Assembly: GCF_020164435.1 (NCBI RefSeq)
Contig: NZ_JAIUDQ010000007.1
Location: forward strand, 124,001 to 188,000
DNA from: Phyllobacterium lublinensis
GTDB lineage: Bacteria > Pseudomonadota > Alphaproteobacteria > Rhizobiales > Rhizobiaceae
DNA length: 64,000 nucleotides
Direction: 5' to 3'
How positions within the stretch are numbered: position 1 is the stretch's first letter; every line of letters begins with the position of its first letter. The translations under genes were made by a program, and so were the position numbers. Positions 1-9,108 of the stretch are shown here, in pieces. Under the pieces are notes generated by a model. That model worked only from the letters and a program-made list of their open reading frames with translations. It had not been told where the DNA came from and made no database searches.

Positions 1-211
1 ACATCTTTCGAAGCTGCTGACTTTCCTGGAGAGTTACGAACGGCCCAAATTTCCGCTGTCTGGCGGCGACATCCTTGACAGCGGACTGGACAAAGGACCT
101 GCAATTGGCGAAGTGCATCGCGCGCTTGAAGATGAATGGATCCAATCAGGCTTCACCCTTACGCGCGATGATCTGCTTGCCAAAATTCCCGGTTATGTGG
201 GGAAAGCCTGA
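1..211 (+). CDS. CCA tRNA nucleotidyltransferase / poly(A) polymerase family, C-terminal fragment
   Basis: Only the last 69 codons are in the window; the gene begins upstream. The frame reads through FPLSGGDIL, LDKGPAIGEV, LEDEWIQSGF and TLTRDDLLAK before TGA at 209-211. That block is the typical C-terminus of alphaproteobacterial CCA-adding enzymes, which repair or add the 3' CCA of tRNA in the cytoplasm. The catalytic head domain is outside the window, so the call rests on the tail alone. The stop abuts, without overlap, the stop codon of the convergent gene that follows. Confidence 0.72.
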   Translation, partial: HLSKLLTFLESYERPKFPLSGGDILDSGLDKGPAIGEVHRALEDEWIQSGFTLTRDDLLAKIPGYVGKA

Positions 212-394
212 TCAGGCGGCTCGGCCTTTCTCGGGCTGAATATTCGCCTTGATCGTTTCAAGCATCTGCTCACGAATAACGCCTTCGCCGTGGGTCTCGC
301 GAAGATGTTCTGTGGCGCGGCGGATGATTTCAGCTTCGGTGTCGTGACGTGTGTGCCACTGGCAACCGGGAACAATGCAATGAAGCTCTTTCAT
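212..394 (-). CDS. DUF1059 family small protein
   Basis: A 60-residue protein starting MKELHCIVPGC with a second conserved stretch THGEGVI. The paired Cys near the start and the Cys/His spacing (C6, C11, H14, H17) suggest a small metal-binding fold, as usually described for DUF1059. No enzymatic role is known to me. The frame stays open upstream to 490, but the ATG at 394 has a GGGAGAAAAGG Shine-Dalgarno and gives the usual family length, so I prefer it. It is probably monocistronic. Confidence 0.72.
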   Translation of the reverse strand: MKELHCIVPGCQWHTRHDTEAEIIRRATEHLRETHGEGVIREQMLETIKANIQPEKGRAA

Positions 395-522
395 GGCCTT
401 TTCTCCCTGTTGTGAGCCCGCAAACATTTGCCTGACGCGCTCGCTCGACAAGGCGCGGCCTTCACCGCACCAGCAAGCATCATAACGCATCGATGCGAAG
501 TTTGATCCCTAAAAATACCGGA

Positions 523-1437
523 TCAGGGCCATTTGACTGTCGGCGGCATAGAGGAAAGTATTGAATCGACGTTGCCTCCGGTTTTCAGTCCGAAGATCGT
601 GCCGCGATCGTAGAGCAGGTTGAACTCCACATAGCGGCCGCGTCGAACAAGCTGTTCCTGACGGTCCGCGTCGGTCCAATCGCGATTGAAATTCTGGCGT
701 ACGAGATAGGGGTAGACAACTGAGAAGGCCCTACCAACATCGCGTGTAAAATTGAAATCGGCGTCCCACCCGCCGTTCTCCTCCGAGGAATGGAGCCAAT
801 CATAAAAGATACCGCCAGTCCCACGTGGTTCTTTGCGGTGGGGAAGGTAGAAATACTCGTCGCACCAGGCCTTGAACTTTTCATGATTGGCGACTGCCGC
901 ATGCTTGTCGCAGACGAATTTCATCGCCTTGTGGAAGGCAACCGTATCGGAATCGTCCTGAGTGCGCTTGCGGTCAAGCACTGGCGTCAGGTCGGCGCCG
1001 CCACCAAACCACTGCCGTGTGGTAACCACCATGCGCGTGTTCATGTGTACCGCAGGCACAAAGGGGCTTTGCGGATGGGCAATCAAGGAAATGCCGGATG
1101 CCCAGAAACGCGGATCTTCATCGGCGCCCGGTATCTGCTTGCGAAATTCCTGGCTGAACTCGCCGTGCACCGTCGAGATATGAACGCCGACTTTCTCGAA
1201 TACACGTCCGTGCATGATGGACATGATGCCGCCTCCGCCCTTGCCTTGATCACGTTGCCACGGCGTTTGCTTGAACCGACCAGCAGCGCGATCCGACAGC
1301 GGTCCATCCAGCTCGTCTTCCAACTGTTCAAACGCTCCGCATATCTTGTCGCGCAGCTCTGCGAACCATGCGGTGGCGGCAGCTTTCTTGTCATCAAGCG
1401 CTTCTGGAAGAACGGCGGGAATATCGGGGCGGTCCAT
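523..1437 (-). CDS. hemF: oxygen-dependent coproporphyrinogen-III oxidase
   Basis: A 304-residue protein matching the aerobic coproporphyrinogen oxidase family along its full length. This soluble enzyme oxidatively decarboxylates coproporphyrinogen III to protoporphyrinogen IX in haem synthesis. Recognisable blocks are [10 protein letters not shown], the substrate-site region [10 protein letters not shown] (about residues 143-152), [20 protein letters not shown], and the C-terminal [20 protein letters not shown]. The ATG at 1437 is preceded by AAGGATT at good spacing. Haem supply fits the nearby bc1 operon functionally, but the two are not in one transcript. Confidence 0.95.
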   Translation of the reverse strand: MDRPDIPAVLPEALDDKKAAATAWFAELRDKICGAFEQLEDELDGPLSDRAAGRFKQTPWQRDQGKGGGGIMSIMHGRVFEKVGVHISTVHGEFSQEFRKQIPGADEDPRFWASGISLIAHPQSPFVPAVHMNTRMVVTTRQWFGGGADLTPVLDRKRTQDDSDTVAFHKAMKFVCDKHAAVANHEKFKAWCDEYFYLPHRKEPRGTGGIFYDWLHSSEENGGWDADFNFTRDVGRAFSVVYPYLVRQNFNRDWTDADRQEQLVRRGRYVEFNLLYDRGTIFGLKTGGNVDSILSSMPPTVKWP

Positions 1438-1592
1438 GGCAAAGAATCCTTTTTGAGGCGGACAGTATCACATCGGCTGTTTGCCAAAAGGCAGGTATGT
1501 TTACTCAAATATCAAATGCACAAAAAATGACTCGTTTTCTGCCGGAACTCTCCCTAGTCTCTGTCATTGTAGGGTTCAGTGAGGGATACGAG

Positions 1593-1865
1593 ATGGCCTC
1601 CAAAGCGCCCCGGTCGCAGTTTCCAAAGCCGCCGCTTGACGGCTTGCGCAAGAGATTGAAGGAAAGCCGCGAGGGCGCCAACCAGCAGCGTGGCGCATTT
1701 GTCAGGGAGAGCTTCCGATTGCCCCGACTGGCTGCACGCGAAAAGGCCCGCGAGTGGTTTGAGCAATACCCGAAAGCTGCCTATTGGACCGAAATCGAAA
1801 GCTGGTACGAGCGGCCCGGCGATATCATCGAGTTCACGATGCGCCGCCTACCAAATGCGGACTAA
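1593..1865 (+). CDS. conserved hypothetical protein (about 90 aa)
   Basis: Predicted protein of 90 residues starting MASKAPRSQFPKPPLDGLRK, basic and soluble, with C-terminal motif YWTEIESWYERPGDIIEF. I do not recognise a domain, though it looks like a protein conserved in rhizobia. The frame is open back to 1368, but that extension lies antisense to the hemF start region; ATG at 1593 follows GAGGGATACGAG and is the likely start. An ATG at 1527 in the same frame is an alternative. It is divergent from hemF and its regulation is unknown. Confidence 0.6.
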   Translation: MASKAPRSQFPKPPLDGLRKRLKESREGANQQRGAFVRESFRLPRLAAREKAREWFEQYPKAAYWTEIESWYERPGDIIEFTMRRLPNAD

Positions 1866-2087
1866 AAACAGCAAAAAACGAAGATTCAACAATAAAATTG
1901 ATGGCTTTCTTTAAAAAATTGATCAGTTGGAGGCAAAAATGCTCCGATTCTCGGAGATTTATCAGATTTTCCGGCGTTCACGCAGAATTTCTATCAATCA
2001 TTGCTGACAGCCCAATACAAAGCCAGTAGAACTCTGCCAGCACCGGAGAATCGACCGGACGCACAAGAAAATTTCAAGGAGGAAACC

Positions 2088-3191
2088 ATGCGCTTATCAC
2101 TGATATCGGGCGTCGCGTTGGCCGCTGTCATGGCGATGACGTCGTTTGCCAAGGCTGACATCCTGGTTGGCATCATCGCACCGGTTACGGGCCCGGTTGC
2201 GGCCTATGGCTTGCAGGTGAAGAACGGCGTTGAAAGTGCCGCCGAGGCAATCAACGCCGCGGGCGGCATCAAGGGCGAAAAAATCGTCACGAAGATTTTC
2301 GACGACGCCGGTGAACCGAAGCAGGGCGTTTCGGTAGCGAACCAGGTGGTTGGCGAAGGTATCAAGTTCGTTGTCGGTCCGGTAACGTCGGGCGTTGCCA
2401 TGCCGGTTTCGGATGTTCTGGCCGAGAACGGCATCGTCATGGTCACGCCGACGGCAACGACCCCCGACCTCACGACGCGGGGTCTCGAGACGGTGTTCCG
2501 CACCTGCGGGCGCGATGACCAGCAGGCTGATGTTGCCGGCAAATACATCCTTGACAATTTCAAGGACAAGCGCATCGCCATTGTCTACGACAAGACGCCC
2601 TATGGCACAGGTATCGGCAATGGACTGAAGGCTGTCCTGAACAAGGGCGGCGTTACGGAAGTTGTTTTCGAAGGCATCAATGCAGGCGAGAAAGACTACA
2701 GTGCGCTGGTCACGCGCCTCAAGTCCGAAAAGGCCGATGTCATCTATTTCGGCGGATATCATGCTGAGGGCGGTCTTATCGCCCGCCAGTTGAGCGACCA
2801 GGGCATCAAGGCGCAGATCATTGGTCCAGACGGCCTGTCCAACACCGAATACTGGGCAATTGGCGGCGATGCGGCTGCTGGGACATTGTTCACCAACAGT
2901 GCGGACCCGACCAAGAATCCGGCTGCTGCCAAGGTTGTGGAAGCACTCCAGGCCAAGAACATCCCGGCAGAAGCCTTTACACTCAATGCCTATGCAGCAC
3001 TGCAGGTCATTGCCGACGGCATTGCAAAAGCCGGCTCGTCCGAGCCCACGGAAGTTGCGGCAAAGATAAAGTCCGGTGAGGCGATTCCAACCGTCGTCGG
3101 TGACCTGACCTATTCAAGCACCGGTGACCTGACCACGCCCGCTTTCGTGTTCTACAAGTGGGAAGGTGGCAAGGCAGCCCAGATCGACTGA
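2088..3191 (+). CDS. branched-chain amino acid ABC transporter substrate-binding protein
   Basis: A 367-residue periplasmic binding protein of the LivJ/LivK (Leu/Ile/Val-binding, type I fold) family. A signal peptide of about 23 residues ends in SFAKA. The mature part shows [41 protein letters not shown] and [10 protein letters not shown]. The ATG at 2088 follows a strong AAGGAGGAAACC site; the open frame from 2001 is 5' leader. The permease and ATPase genes (livHMGF) are not next to it, so it is an orphan receptor here that must pair with a transporter elsewhere. The exact ligand cannot be told from sequence. Confidence 0.9.
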   Translation: MRLSLISGVALAAVMAMTSFAKADILVGIIAPVTGPVAAYGLQVKNGVESAAEAINAAGGIKGEKIVTKIFDDAGEPKQGVSVANQVVGEGIKFVVGPVTSGVAMPVSDVLAENGIVMVTPTATTPDLTTRGLETVFRTCGRDDQQADVAGKYILDNFKDKRIAIVYDKTPYGTGIGNGLKAVLNKGGVTEVVFEGINAGEKDYSALVTRLKSEKADVIYFGGYHAEGGLIARQLSDQGIKAQIIGPDGLSNTEYWAIGGDAAAGTLFTNSADPTKNPAAAKVVEALQAKNIPAEAFTLNAYAALQVIADGIAKAGSSEPTEVAAKIKSGEAIPTVVGDLTYSSTGDLTTPAFVFYKWEGGKAAQID

Positions 3192-3204
3192 TCCGGCTTA
3201 AGTT

Positions 3205-3231
3205 GCCGCCGGTCCACAACGGACCGGCGGC
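3205..3231. terminator. bidirectional intrinsic terminator between livK-like gene and trmL
   Basis: A perfect 11-bp stem, GCCGCCGGTCC / GGACCGGCGGC with loop ACAAC, lies 13 nt after the binding-protein stop and directly abuts the trmL stop. T-runs are poor on both sides, so it may act mainly as a 3'-end stabiliser for the two convergent transcripts. Confidence 0.7.
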
Positions 3232-3232
3232 T

Positions 3233-3748
3233 TCATGACGATAGCGACAGTTGCCTGAAGGCTTCTCCTACGGCGATTGCCGCTGAAAGCGCGAGATTCA
3301 ACGACCGAGCGCCCGGAGCCATGGGGATGATCAGCCTGGCATCTGCAGCGCGATGAACATCATCGGGTACACCCGCCGATTCGCGTCCGAGCAGCAATAT
3401 GTCTCCTTTGCGAAACGTAAACGCGGTATAGGGCTCGGATGCCTTGGTTGAAAACAGGAGTAGTCGCCGGTTCTCGCTCAGTCGCCATTCCTGAAATTGC
3501 TGCCAGTCGGCATGGCGCGTCAGCGCTGCTTTTTCGAGATAGTCCATTCCGGCCCGTTTCAAAGATCGGTCGGAAAGGTCAAAGCCTGCAGGCTCGATGA
3601 CATCAACAGCGATGCCGAAACATGCGGCCATGCGCAAAATCGTGCCGGTGTTGCCGGGAATGTCTGGCTGATAAAGTGCGATGCGCAAATCTGGTGCTGA
3701 GTCGATCAATGAAAAGTGCTCCGTCCGCAACACATCCGCAAGGACCAT
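3233..3748 (-). CDS. trmL: tRNA (cytidine(34)-2'-O)-methyltransferase
   Basis: A 171-residue SPOUT-class methyltransferase. The motifs LRIALYQPDIPGNTGTILR (start of the fold), LLLGRESAGVP (motif 2) and the knot region PMAPGARSLNLALSAAIAV (motif 3) are typical of TrmL, which 2'-O-methylates the wobble nucleotide of leucine tRNAs using SAM. The ATG at 3748 gives a 20-residue extension before the conserved LRIAL. It lacks a clear ribosome site, so a downstream TTG just before that motif is possible. The gene is convergent with the binding protein. Confidence 0.88.
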   Translation of the reverse strand: MVLADVLRTEHFSLIDSAPDLRIALYQPDIPGNTGTILRMAACFGIAVDVIEPAGFDLSDRSLKRAGMDYLEKAALTRHADWQQFQEWRLSENRRLLLFSTKASEPYTAFTFRKGDILLLGRESAGVPDDVHRAADARLIIPMAPGARSLNLALSAAIAVGEAFRQLSLSS

Positions 3749-4047
3749 CGCGCTTTAGATAGGCCCTCTCGCCTTTTGGGTTCATAATCGGTATAGGGGG
3801 CCTACCGCAACGCTAACTTTGGAGGTGTCGATGCCTGAAATTACCCGACTGCTTCCAAACCGGCCAATGTCCGGTGCCTCAAGCGGTTCTGTGGCCCTTC
3901 TTCCCGCATAGCTTTCGACGTACTGGCACAGCCGCAATCGTCCGTTATTACCACTGCAGGTCTGGTCCATGATTGTGTCGTGAGGCTCTCCTGCAATCCG
4001 GATATTCGGTCCGCCGTCTGAGTAAAGATATTCCCACATGAGGTTTG
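3749..4047. other. 299-nt intergenic region with one tiny ORF
   Basis: This region separates divergent trmL and the first ABC exporter. I see no known RNA motif and no long coding frame. The only candidate is the 26-codon ORF at 3831-3911, listed separately. The leader of the ABC gene presumably starts here, but no convincing -35/-10 pair stands out. Confidence 0.5.
3831..3911 (+). CDS. possible 26-residue leader peptide / small ORF
   Basis: ATG at 3831 follows a textbook TTTGGAGGTG site at 5-nt spacing and opens 26 codons (MPEITRLLPNRPMSGASSGS then VALLPA) ending in TAG. The peptide matches nothing I know. It sits about 140 nt before the ABC exporter gene. It could be a real small protein, a translated leader, or chance; the ribosome site is the sole argument. 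Confidence 0.28.
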   Translation: MPEITRLLPNRPMSGASSGSVALLPA

Positions 4048-5898
4048 ATGATGTTTCGCTGGTTTGAAGAAAGGCTCGAGCCGTTTCCACCCGACGAACC
4101 GGGAGAGCCACCCAAGACATTGGTGGCGTTCTGCCTGCACTACACGAAGGGCGTCTGGCCGTGGATCGCGGTGATGGCAGTTTGCACGTCACTTATCGCC
4201 ATCCTCGAAGTGTCGATGTATGCGTTCCTGGGCAATATCGTGGATTGGCTCTCGAACCATACGCGCGAAACGTTCCTGGCCGATGAAGGTTGGAAGCTCG
4301 CGCTGATCGCAGCTGTCGTACTCATCGTGATGCCGGGTATCGTGCTTGTCGATTCACTGGTCATCCATCAAACACTGCTGGGCAATTATCCGATGCGCAT
4401 CCGGTGGATGGTTCATCGCTATCTTCTGCGCCAGTCGATGACGTTTTTTCAGGATGAGTTTGCAGGCCGCATTTCTACCAAACTGATGCAGACGTCGCTG
4501 GCCGTGCGGGAAACCGTCATGAAGCTGCTCGATGTGCTCAACTATGTCATCGTCTATTTCAGTGGCACGTTGATCATTGCCGCCGCGGCTGATTGGCGAC
4601 TGATGATGCCCTTCGTCGTTTGGCTTGTCACCTATGTCGGCCTGATGCGTTATTTCATCCCGCGCTTACGGAGAATTTCTGAAAAGCAGGCGGATGCGCG
4701 TTCCGCCATGACCGGCCGCATCGTCGACAGCTACACCAACATCGCGACGGTCAAGCTGTTCTCGCATTCGAAGCGGGAAGAGAGCTATGCGCGCGAGGGG
4801 ATGCAGGATTTCCTTGGCACTGCCTATACCCAAATGCGCATGGTGACGGGATTTCACGTTGGCCTTTATGCTCTCAATTGCTTGTTGCTCCTGGCTGTCG
4901 GCGGGATTGCCATCTGGCTTTGGATCGGCTCGGCCATATCGGTCGGTGCGGTCGCAGTTGGCATCGGTCTCGTCCTTCGCCTCAATGGCATGTCGCAATG
5001 GATCATGTGGGAAATGTCGGCCCTGTTCGAGAACATCGGAACGGTGGAGGATGGCATTACGTCAATTTCGTTGCCACGACTTGTACAGGATGCTCCGAAT
5101 GCGCCCGATTTGAAGGTGAGCGCCGGTGCGATTTCCTTTGAAGCGATCGGTTTCCATTACGGCAAAGGAGCCGGCATCATTGATCGTCTGTCGCTGGATA
5201 TTCGCCCAGGTGAAAAAATCGGCCTCGTTGGGCGATCGGGTGCAGGCAAGTCGACATTGGTCAATCTGCTTTTGCGGTTCTACGACCTGGAAAGTGGACG
5301 GATTCTGATCGATGGGCAGGATATCTCCAAGGTTACGCAGGATTCGCTGCATGCCCATATCGGCATGGTCACGCAGGATACATCGCTCCTTCATCGCTCG
5401 ATCCGGGACAATGTCCTTTACGGCAGGCCTGATGCGACCGATGACCTGATGCTACAGGCCGTCAAGAATGCACAAGCCGATGGGTTCATAGCGTCCGCTA
5501 CCGATCCTAAGGGGAGGAGCGGATTTGACGCGCATGTCGGGGAGAGGGGCGTCAAGCTTTCCGGTGGGCAGCGTCAACGGATAGCGATTGCGCGCGTCAT
5601 GTTGAAGGACGCACCGATCCTGATCATGGACGAAGCAACCTCGGCACTCGATTCTGAAGTAGAAGCGGCAATCCAGGACAATCTGTATCGTCTGATGCAG
5701 GGAAAAACGGTTATTGCAATTGCACATCGACTTTCGACAATCGCAGCGCTTGATCGGTTGGTCGTCATGGACAAGGGGCGCATTGTCGAAAGCGGCAGCC
5801 ATGATGAACTCATTGCCGCCAATGGCATCTACGCCGGACTCTGGGCCAGACAATCGGGCGGGTTCCTTGGCCTTGACGATCAGGAAGCAGCTGAGTGA
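4048..5898 (+). CDS. ABC exporter half-transporter (fused TMD-NBD), first paralog
   Basis: Predicted 616 residues. The N-terminal half (about 35-330) is a type IV exporter membrane domain with roughly six helices. The C-terminal ATPase domain has GRSGAGKST (Walker A), LSGGQRQRIA (signature), ILIMDEATSALD (Walker B) and AHRLST (H-loop), so it should be catalytically competent. The substrate is unknown; relatives range over lipid, peptide and drug exporters. ATG 4048 is preceded by AGG; ATG 4051 and TTG 4045 are alternatives. Its paralog lies 590 bp downstream, so the two may form a heterodimer in the inner membrane. Confidence 0.9.
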   Translation: MMFRWFEERLEPFPPDEPGEPPKTLVAFCLHYTKGVWPWIAVMAVCTSLIAILEVSMYAFLGNIVDWLSNHTRETFLADEGWKLALIAAVVLIVMPGIVLVDSLVIHQTLLGNYPMRIRWMVHRYLLRQSMTFFQDEFAGRISTKLMQTSLAVRETVMKLLDVLNYVIVYFSGTLIIAAAADWRLMMPFVVWLVTYVGLMRYFIPRLRRISEKQADARSAMTGRIVDSYTNIATVKLFSHSKREESYAREGMQDFLGTAYTQMRMVTGFHVGLYALNCLLLLAVGGIAIWLWIGSAISVGAVAVGIGLVLRLNGMSQWIMWEMSALFENIGTVEDGITSISLPRLVQDAPNAPDLKVSAGAISFEAIGFHYGKGAGIIDRLSLDIRPGEKIGLVGRSGAGKSTLVNLLLRFYDLESGRILIDGQDISKVTQDSLHAHIGMVTQDTSLLHRSIRDNVLYGRPDATDDLMLQAVKNAQADGFIASATDPKGRSGFDAHVGERGVKLSGGQRQRIAIARVMLKDAPILIMDEATSALDSEVEAAIQDNLYRLMQGKTVIAIAHRLSTIAALDRLVVMDKGRIVESGSHDELIAANGIYAGLWARQSGGFLGLDDQEAAE

Positions 5899-6043
5899 CG
5901 TAACTAACCGAAGTTTAATTTGACGGCTGGCAGGACTCGCTCGAAGGTGTTTCGCCGGCCGTTGACGCGTTTCGTATACCGGTGTCACGTCAGCTAATTC
6001 TACCATTCGGCAATTCAAAGACTTTTCGGCGGAGGAAGACTGG

Positions 6044-6457
6044 ATGCCCGGTGAAACCGACCTGAAGAAGCTTCTGGCAAGCATGCGACCGATGCTTACC
6101 GATGGAACCTATCTGTTTGCCACATTGCCAGGAGGGCTTTCCGTTCCGCCTGGCGTACATCCCGTCATGACGTTTCGTGAGGCGGATGGCTTCACACTGA
6201 TTCTGGAAGAGTCGGAAGCCAGCCGCGCCGGGCTTGCGGGAACATTTCGGTGCCGCATGATTACGCTTGAAGTTCACTCGTCGCTCGAGGCGGTGGGATT
6301 CCTTGCTGCGATCTCGGCGCGTCTCGCCGCGGCTGGAATGGGTGTGAACCCTGTATCGGCTTATTACCATGATCACCTCTTTGTGCCGGCCGATCGCGCC
6401 GATGAGGCAATGCAAATCCTCGAGAGATTGGCCGAAGAGGCCGGACCGCCACCATGA
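6044..6457 (+). CDS. ACT-domain protein (DUF2241-like)
   Basis: A 137-residue soluble protein with a lead segment resembling DUF2241 (DLKKLLASMRPML, then TYLFATLPGG) and a C-terminal ACT-like fold (SLEAVGFLAAISARLAAAGM then NPVSAYYHDHLFVP). ACT folds usually bind small ligands such as amino acids. The start ATG follows GGCGGAGGAAG. It sits alone between two ABC exporter genes with short gaps (145 and 28 nt), so co-transcription with the second is likely. Whether it senses the transported compound is speculation. Confidence 0.8.
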   Translation: MPGETDLKKLLASMRPMLTDGTYLFATLPGGLSVPPGVHPVMTFREADGFTLILEESEASRAGLAGTFRCRMITLEVHSSLEAVGFLAAISARLAAAGMGVNPVSAYYHDHLFVPADRADEAMQILERLAEEAGPPP

Positions 6458-6485
6458 CAGGGACTCCAACATTGAAGTGGGTTGA

Positions 6486-8336
6486 ATGACACGCCTTTTT
6501 CGCCTGTTCGAAAGCTGGATAGACCCCTATGCAAGTTCTCCTGCGGATCGCGTTCCGAACCGGTCCCTGGCTTTCATGTGGTTCTACGTCCGGCAGGAAA
6601 AGTATGTCTTTCTCGCCATGCTGGTATGCGGCGGGCTCATTGCGCTGTTTGAAGCCGGACTGTTCTGGTTCGTCGGCAAGGTAATCGACATACTGTCATC
6701 GGCCGATCGGGCGCAGGGTTGGCAGGGTCTCCTTGACCGGCACGGCACCGCGCTTCTCCTGATGCTGCTTGCTGTGTTCATCGGGCGCACGATCGTGCTG
6801 TCGCTCGCGGCACTGGTGGAAGAACAGGCCATCGTTCCAGGCTTCAACAATCTTGTGCGCTGGCAGGCCCATAGCCTCGTCTATCGCCAGAGCCTGTCGT
6901 TTTTCCAGAACGATTTTTCCGGGCGCATTGTAACAAAGGTCTGGGCCGCCGGTCAGGCGCTCGGGGATTTCATGGTGACGCTGCTCCAGGCCGTATGGTT
7001 CAGCCTCGTCTATTGTGCGACTACCCTGTTCCTGATCGGCAGGCTCGACTGGCGTCTTGCTTCGGTGGTCGGACTCTGGCTCGTTGTCTTCGGGTTCACT
7101 GCGCGTTACTTCCTGCCCCGGGTTCGGCGCGCGGCAAGGGAAACGGCAGAAACAAGTTCGCTTGTCATGGGACGTCTTGTCGACGGATACAGCAATATTC
7201 AGACACTCAAGCTGTTCGGGACGACGCAGCGCGACGATGCCTACATGCGCCGTGGCATGGATCGCTGGCTTGCCGCAATCATGTCTCTTACACGCGGCCT
7301 GAGCGGCATCCGCATCTCGCTGGCGGCGACAAGCGGTATCATGATCTGCGCGGTCGCAGCTCTTTCCATCGATCTTTGGCTGACTGGCGAAATATCATCG
7401 GGTGAAGTGGCTTTCACCCTTGGCCTTGTTCTCCGTTTGAGCATGCTCCTCACTCGCATGATGGCCAATCTCAACGGGCTGCTGCGCAATTTCGGCACGA
7501 TCCAGAATTCGATGGAGCTCTTGGCAAAACCTGTCTCGGTGGTTGACCGGCCCGGTGCGTCGAGTCTGAGCGTCACGCAAGGTGCCATTGCGTTCGAACA
7601 GGTGAGTTTTCACTACGATACTGCCCGAAACGTCATCGAAAATTTTTCGCTCGATATTCAGCCGGGTGAAAAGATCGGCATTGTCGGCCGCTCCGGTGCA
7701 GGCAAGTCGACGCTCGTCAATTTGCTCCTCCGGTTCTACGATCTTGAAAGCGGACGCATTCTGATCGACGGCCAAGACATTTCGAAGGTTACCCAGGACT
7801 CGCTGCGTGCGCATATCGGCATGGTAACCCAGGATACGTCGCTGCTGCATCGTTCGGTGCGTGACAACATCTTGTATGGGCGGCCGGACGCCTCGGACGA
7901 ATTGATGCGGCAGGCGATCAGGAATGCGCAGGCGGATCTTTTCGTCGACTCCCTGACCGATCCGAAAGGCCGGCACGGCCTGGATGCGCATGTAGGCGAG
8001 CGCGGCGTCAAACTCTCCGGTGGGCAGCGCCAGCGGATCGCCATAGCAAGGGTCATGCTGAAGGACGCGCCGATCCTGATACTGGATGAAGCCACGTCAG
8101 CACTCGATTCCGAGGTGGAGGCGGCGATTCAGGACAGTCTCTATCGTTTGATGCGTGGCAAAACGGTCATTGCCATCGCCCATCGGCTGTCCACCATTGC
8201 CGCGTTGGACCGGCTAGTGGTGATGGACAAAGGTCAGATAGTGGAAAGCGGGACGCATGACGAGCTCATTACTTCCAACGGTATCTATGCCGGTCTCTGG
8301 GCACGGCAGTCCGGTGGATTTATCGGGCATGAGTGA
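6486..8336 (+). CDS. ABC exporter half-transporter (fused TMD-NBD), second paralog
   Basis: A 616-residue protein with the same architecture as the first exporter: membrane domain about residues 35-330, then an ATPase domain with GRSGAGKST, LSGGQRQRIA, ILILDEATSALD and AHRLST, all intact. The ATPase domains of the two paralogs are nearly identical in protein sequence from the Walker A to the C-terminus, while the membrane domains are clearly diverged. That pattern fits two subunits of one heterodimer or two exporters with different cargo. Start ATG lies 28 nt after the ACT gene. Confidence 0.9.
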   Translation: MTRLFRLFESWIDPYASSPADRVPNRSLAFMWFYVRQEKYVFLAMLVCGGLIALFEAGLFWFVGKVIDILSSADRAQGWQGLLDRHGTALLLMLLAVFIGRTIVLSLAALVEEQAIVPGFNNLVRWQAHSLVYRQSLSFFQNDFSGRIVTKVWAAGQALGDFMVTLLQAVWFSLVYCATTLFLIGRLDWRLASVVGLWLVVFGFTARYFLPRVRRAARETAETSSLVMGRLVDGYSNIQTLKLFGTTQRDDAYMRRGMDRWLAAIMSLTRGLSGIRISLAATSGIMICAVAALSIDLWLTGEISSGEVAFTLGLVLRLSMLLTRMMANLNGLLRNFGTIQNSMELLAKPVSVVDRPGASSLSVTQGAIAFEQVSFHYDTARNVIENFSLDIQPGEKIGIVGRSGAGKSTLVNLLLRFYDLESGRILIDGQDISKVTQDSLRAHIGMVTQDTSLLHRSVRDNILYGRPDASDELMRQAIRNAQADLFVDSLTDPKGRHGLDAHVGERGVKLSGGQRQRIAIARVMLKDAPILILDEATSALDSEVEAAIQDSLYRLMRGKTVIAIAHRLSTIAALDRLVVMDKGQIVESGTHDELITSNGIYAGLWARQSGGFIGHE

Positions 8337-8523
8337 TGCGACTGCTTAGCCCTGCGACATCCTGCCCTTATGGTGCCGTCAGGCTGGACAAGCTTAAGCG
8401 AGATGCTTAGAAACCACGCAATATGCTGGGGATTCCGCGAGGTCCATTTCTTGGGCCTGTCTTCTGTTATGCAGACATAGTGGACTCTCCCGCTGCGTTG
8501 TTATTCGGAAAGGAACAGGCCCC

Positions 8524-9087
8524 GTGAGCGCACACGATACGACCGAGCCGACACGGCGTGACTTCCTCTATATTGCGACAGGTATGGCCGGTGTGGTCGG
8601 TGCAGGAGCCTTTGCTTGGCCCTTCATCGATCAGATGAGACCGGACGCATCCACGCTGGCAGTCTCGTCTATCGAAGTTGATGTTGCGGCAGTTCAGCCA
8701 GGCATGTCTCTGACGGTCAAATGGCGTGGCAAGCCGATTTTCATTCGTAATCGGACACCCAAGGAAGTCGAGGAAGCCAAGGCAGTCGAACTGAGCCAGC
8801 TCAAGGATCCGGTTGCGCGCAATGCCAATCTGCCAACCGATGCCCAGGCAACTGATGCCGACCGCACTGCATCCAAAGAAAAGGAAAACTGGCTGGTGAT
8901 GGTTGGCGTATGCACCCATCTCGGCTGTATCCCCCTTGGTCAGCAAGGTGATTTTGGCGGGTGGTTCTGCCCATGCCACGGGTCGCACTACGATACGGCT
9001 GGACGTATCCGTAAGGGGCCTGCGCCAGAAAACCTGGCGATCCCGCCACTTTCATTCATTTCCGACACCGTCATCAAGATCGGCTAA
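8524..9087 (+). CDS. petA: ubiquinol-cytochrome c reductase, Rieske iron-sulfur subunit
   Basis: A 187-residue Rieske protein of the bc1 complex, which passes one electron of ubiquinol to cytochrome c1 on the periplasmic side. It has a Tat-type RRDF motif at 11-14, one N-terminal membrane anchor (about 15-37), and the two 2Fe-2S boxes C130-THLGC-135 and C149-PCHGSH-155. It uses a GTG start at 8524, chosen because of AAAGGAACAGG just upstream and because no in-frame ATG precedes the Tat motif. It is the first gene of the petABC operon. Confidence 0.97.
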   Translation: MSAHDTTEPTRRDFLYIATGMAGVVGAGAFAWPFIDQMRPDASTLAVSSIEVDVAAVQPGMSLTVKWRGKPIFIRNRTPKEVEEAKAVELSQLKDPVARNANLPTDAQATDADRTASKEKENWLVMVGVCTHLGCIPLGQQGDFGGWFCPCHGSHYDTAGRIRKGPAPENLAIPPLSFISDTVIKIG

Positions 9088-9108
9088 GGTTCCACGGGGA
9101 GACACGAC

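Noticed and set aside
5200-8336. Recent gene conversion between the two ABC exporter genes
   Set aside because: Third codon positions differ at many sites in the near-identical protein region, so the similarity is old selection.
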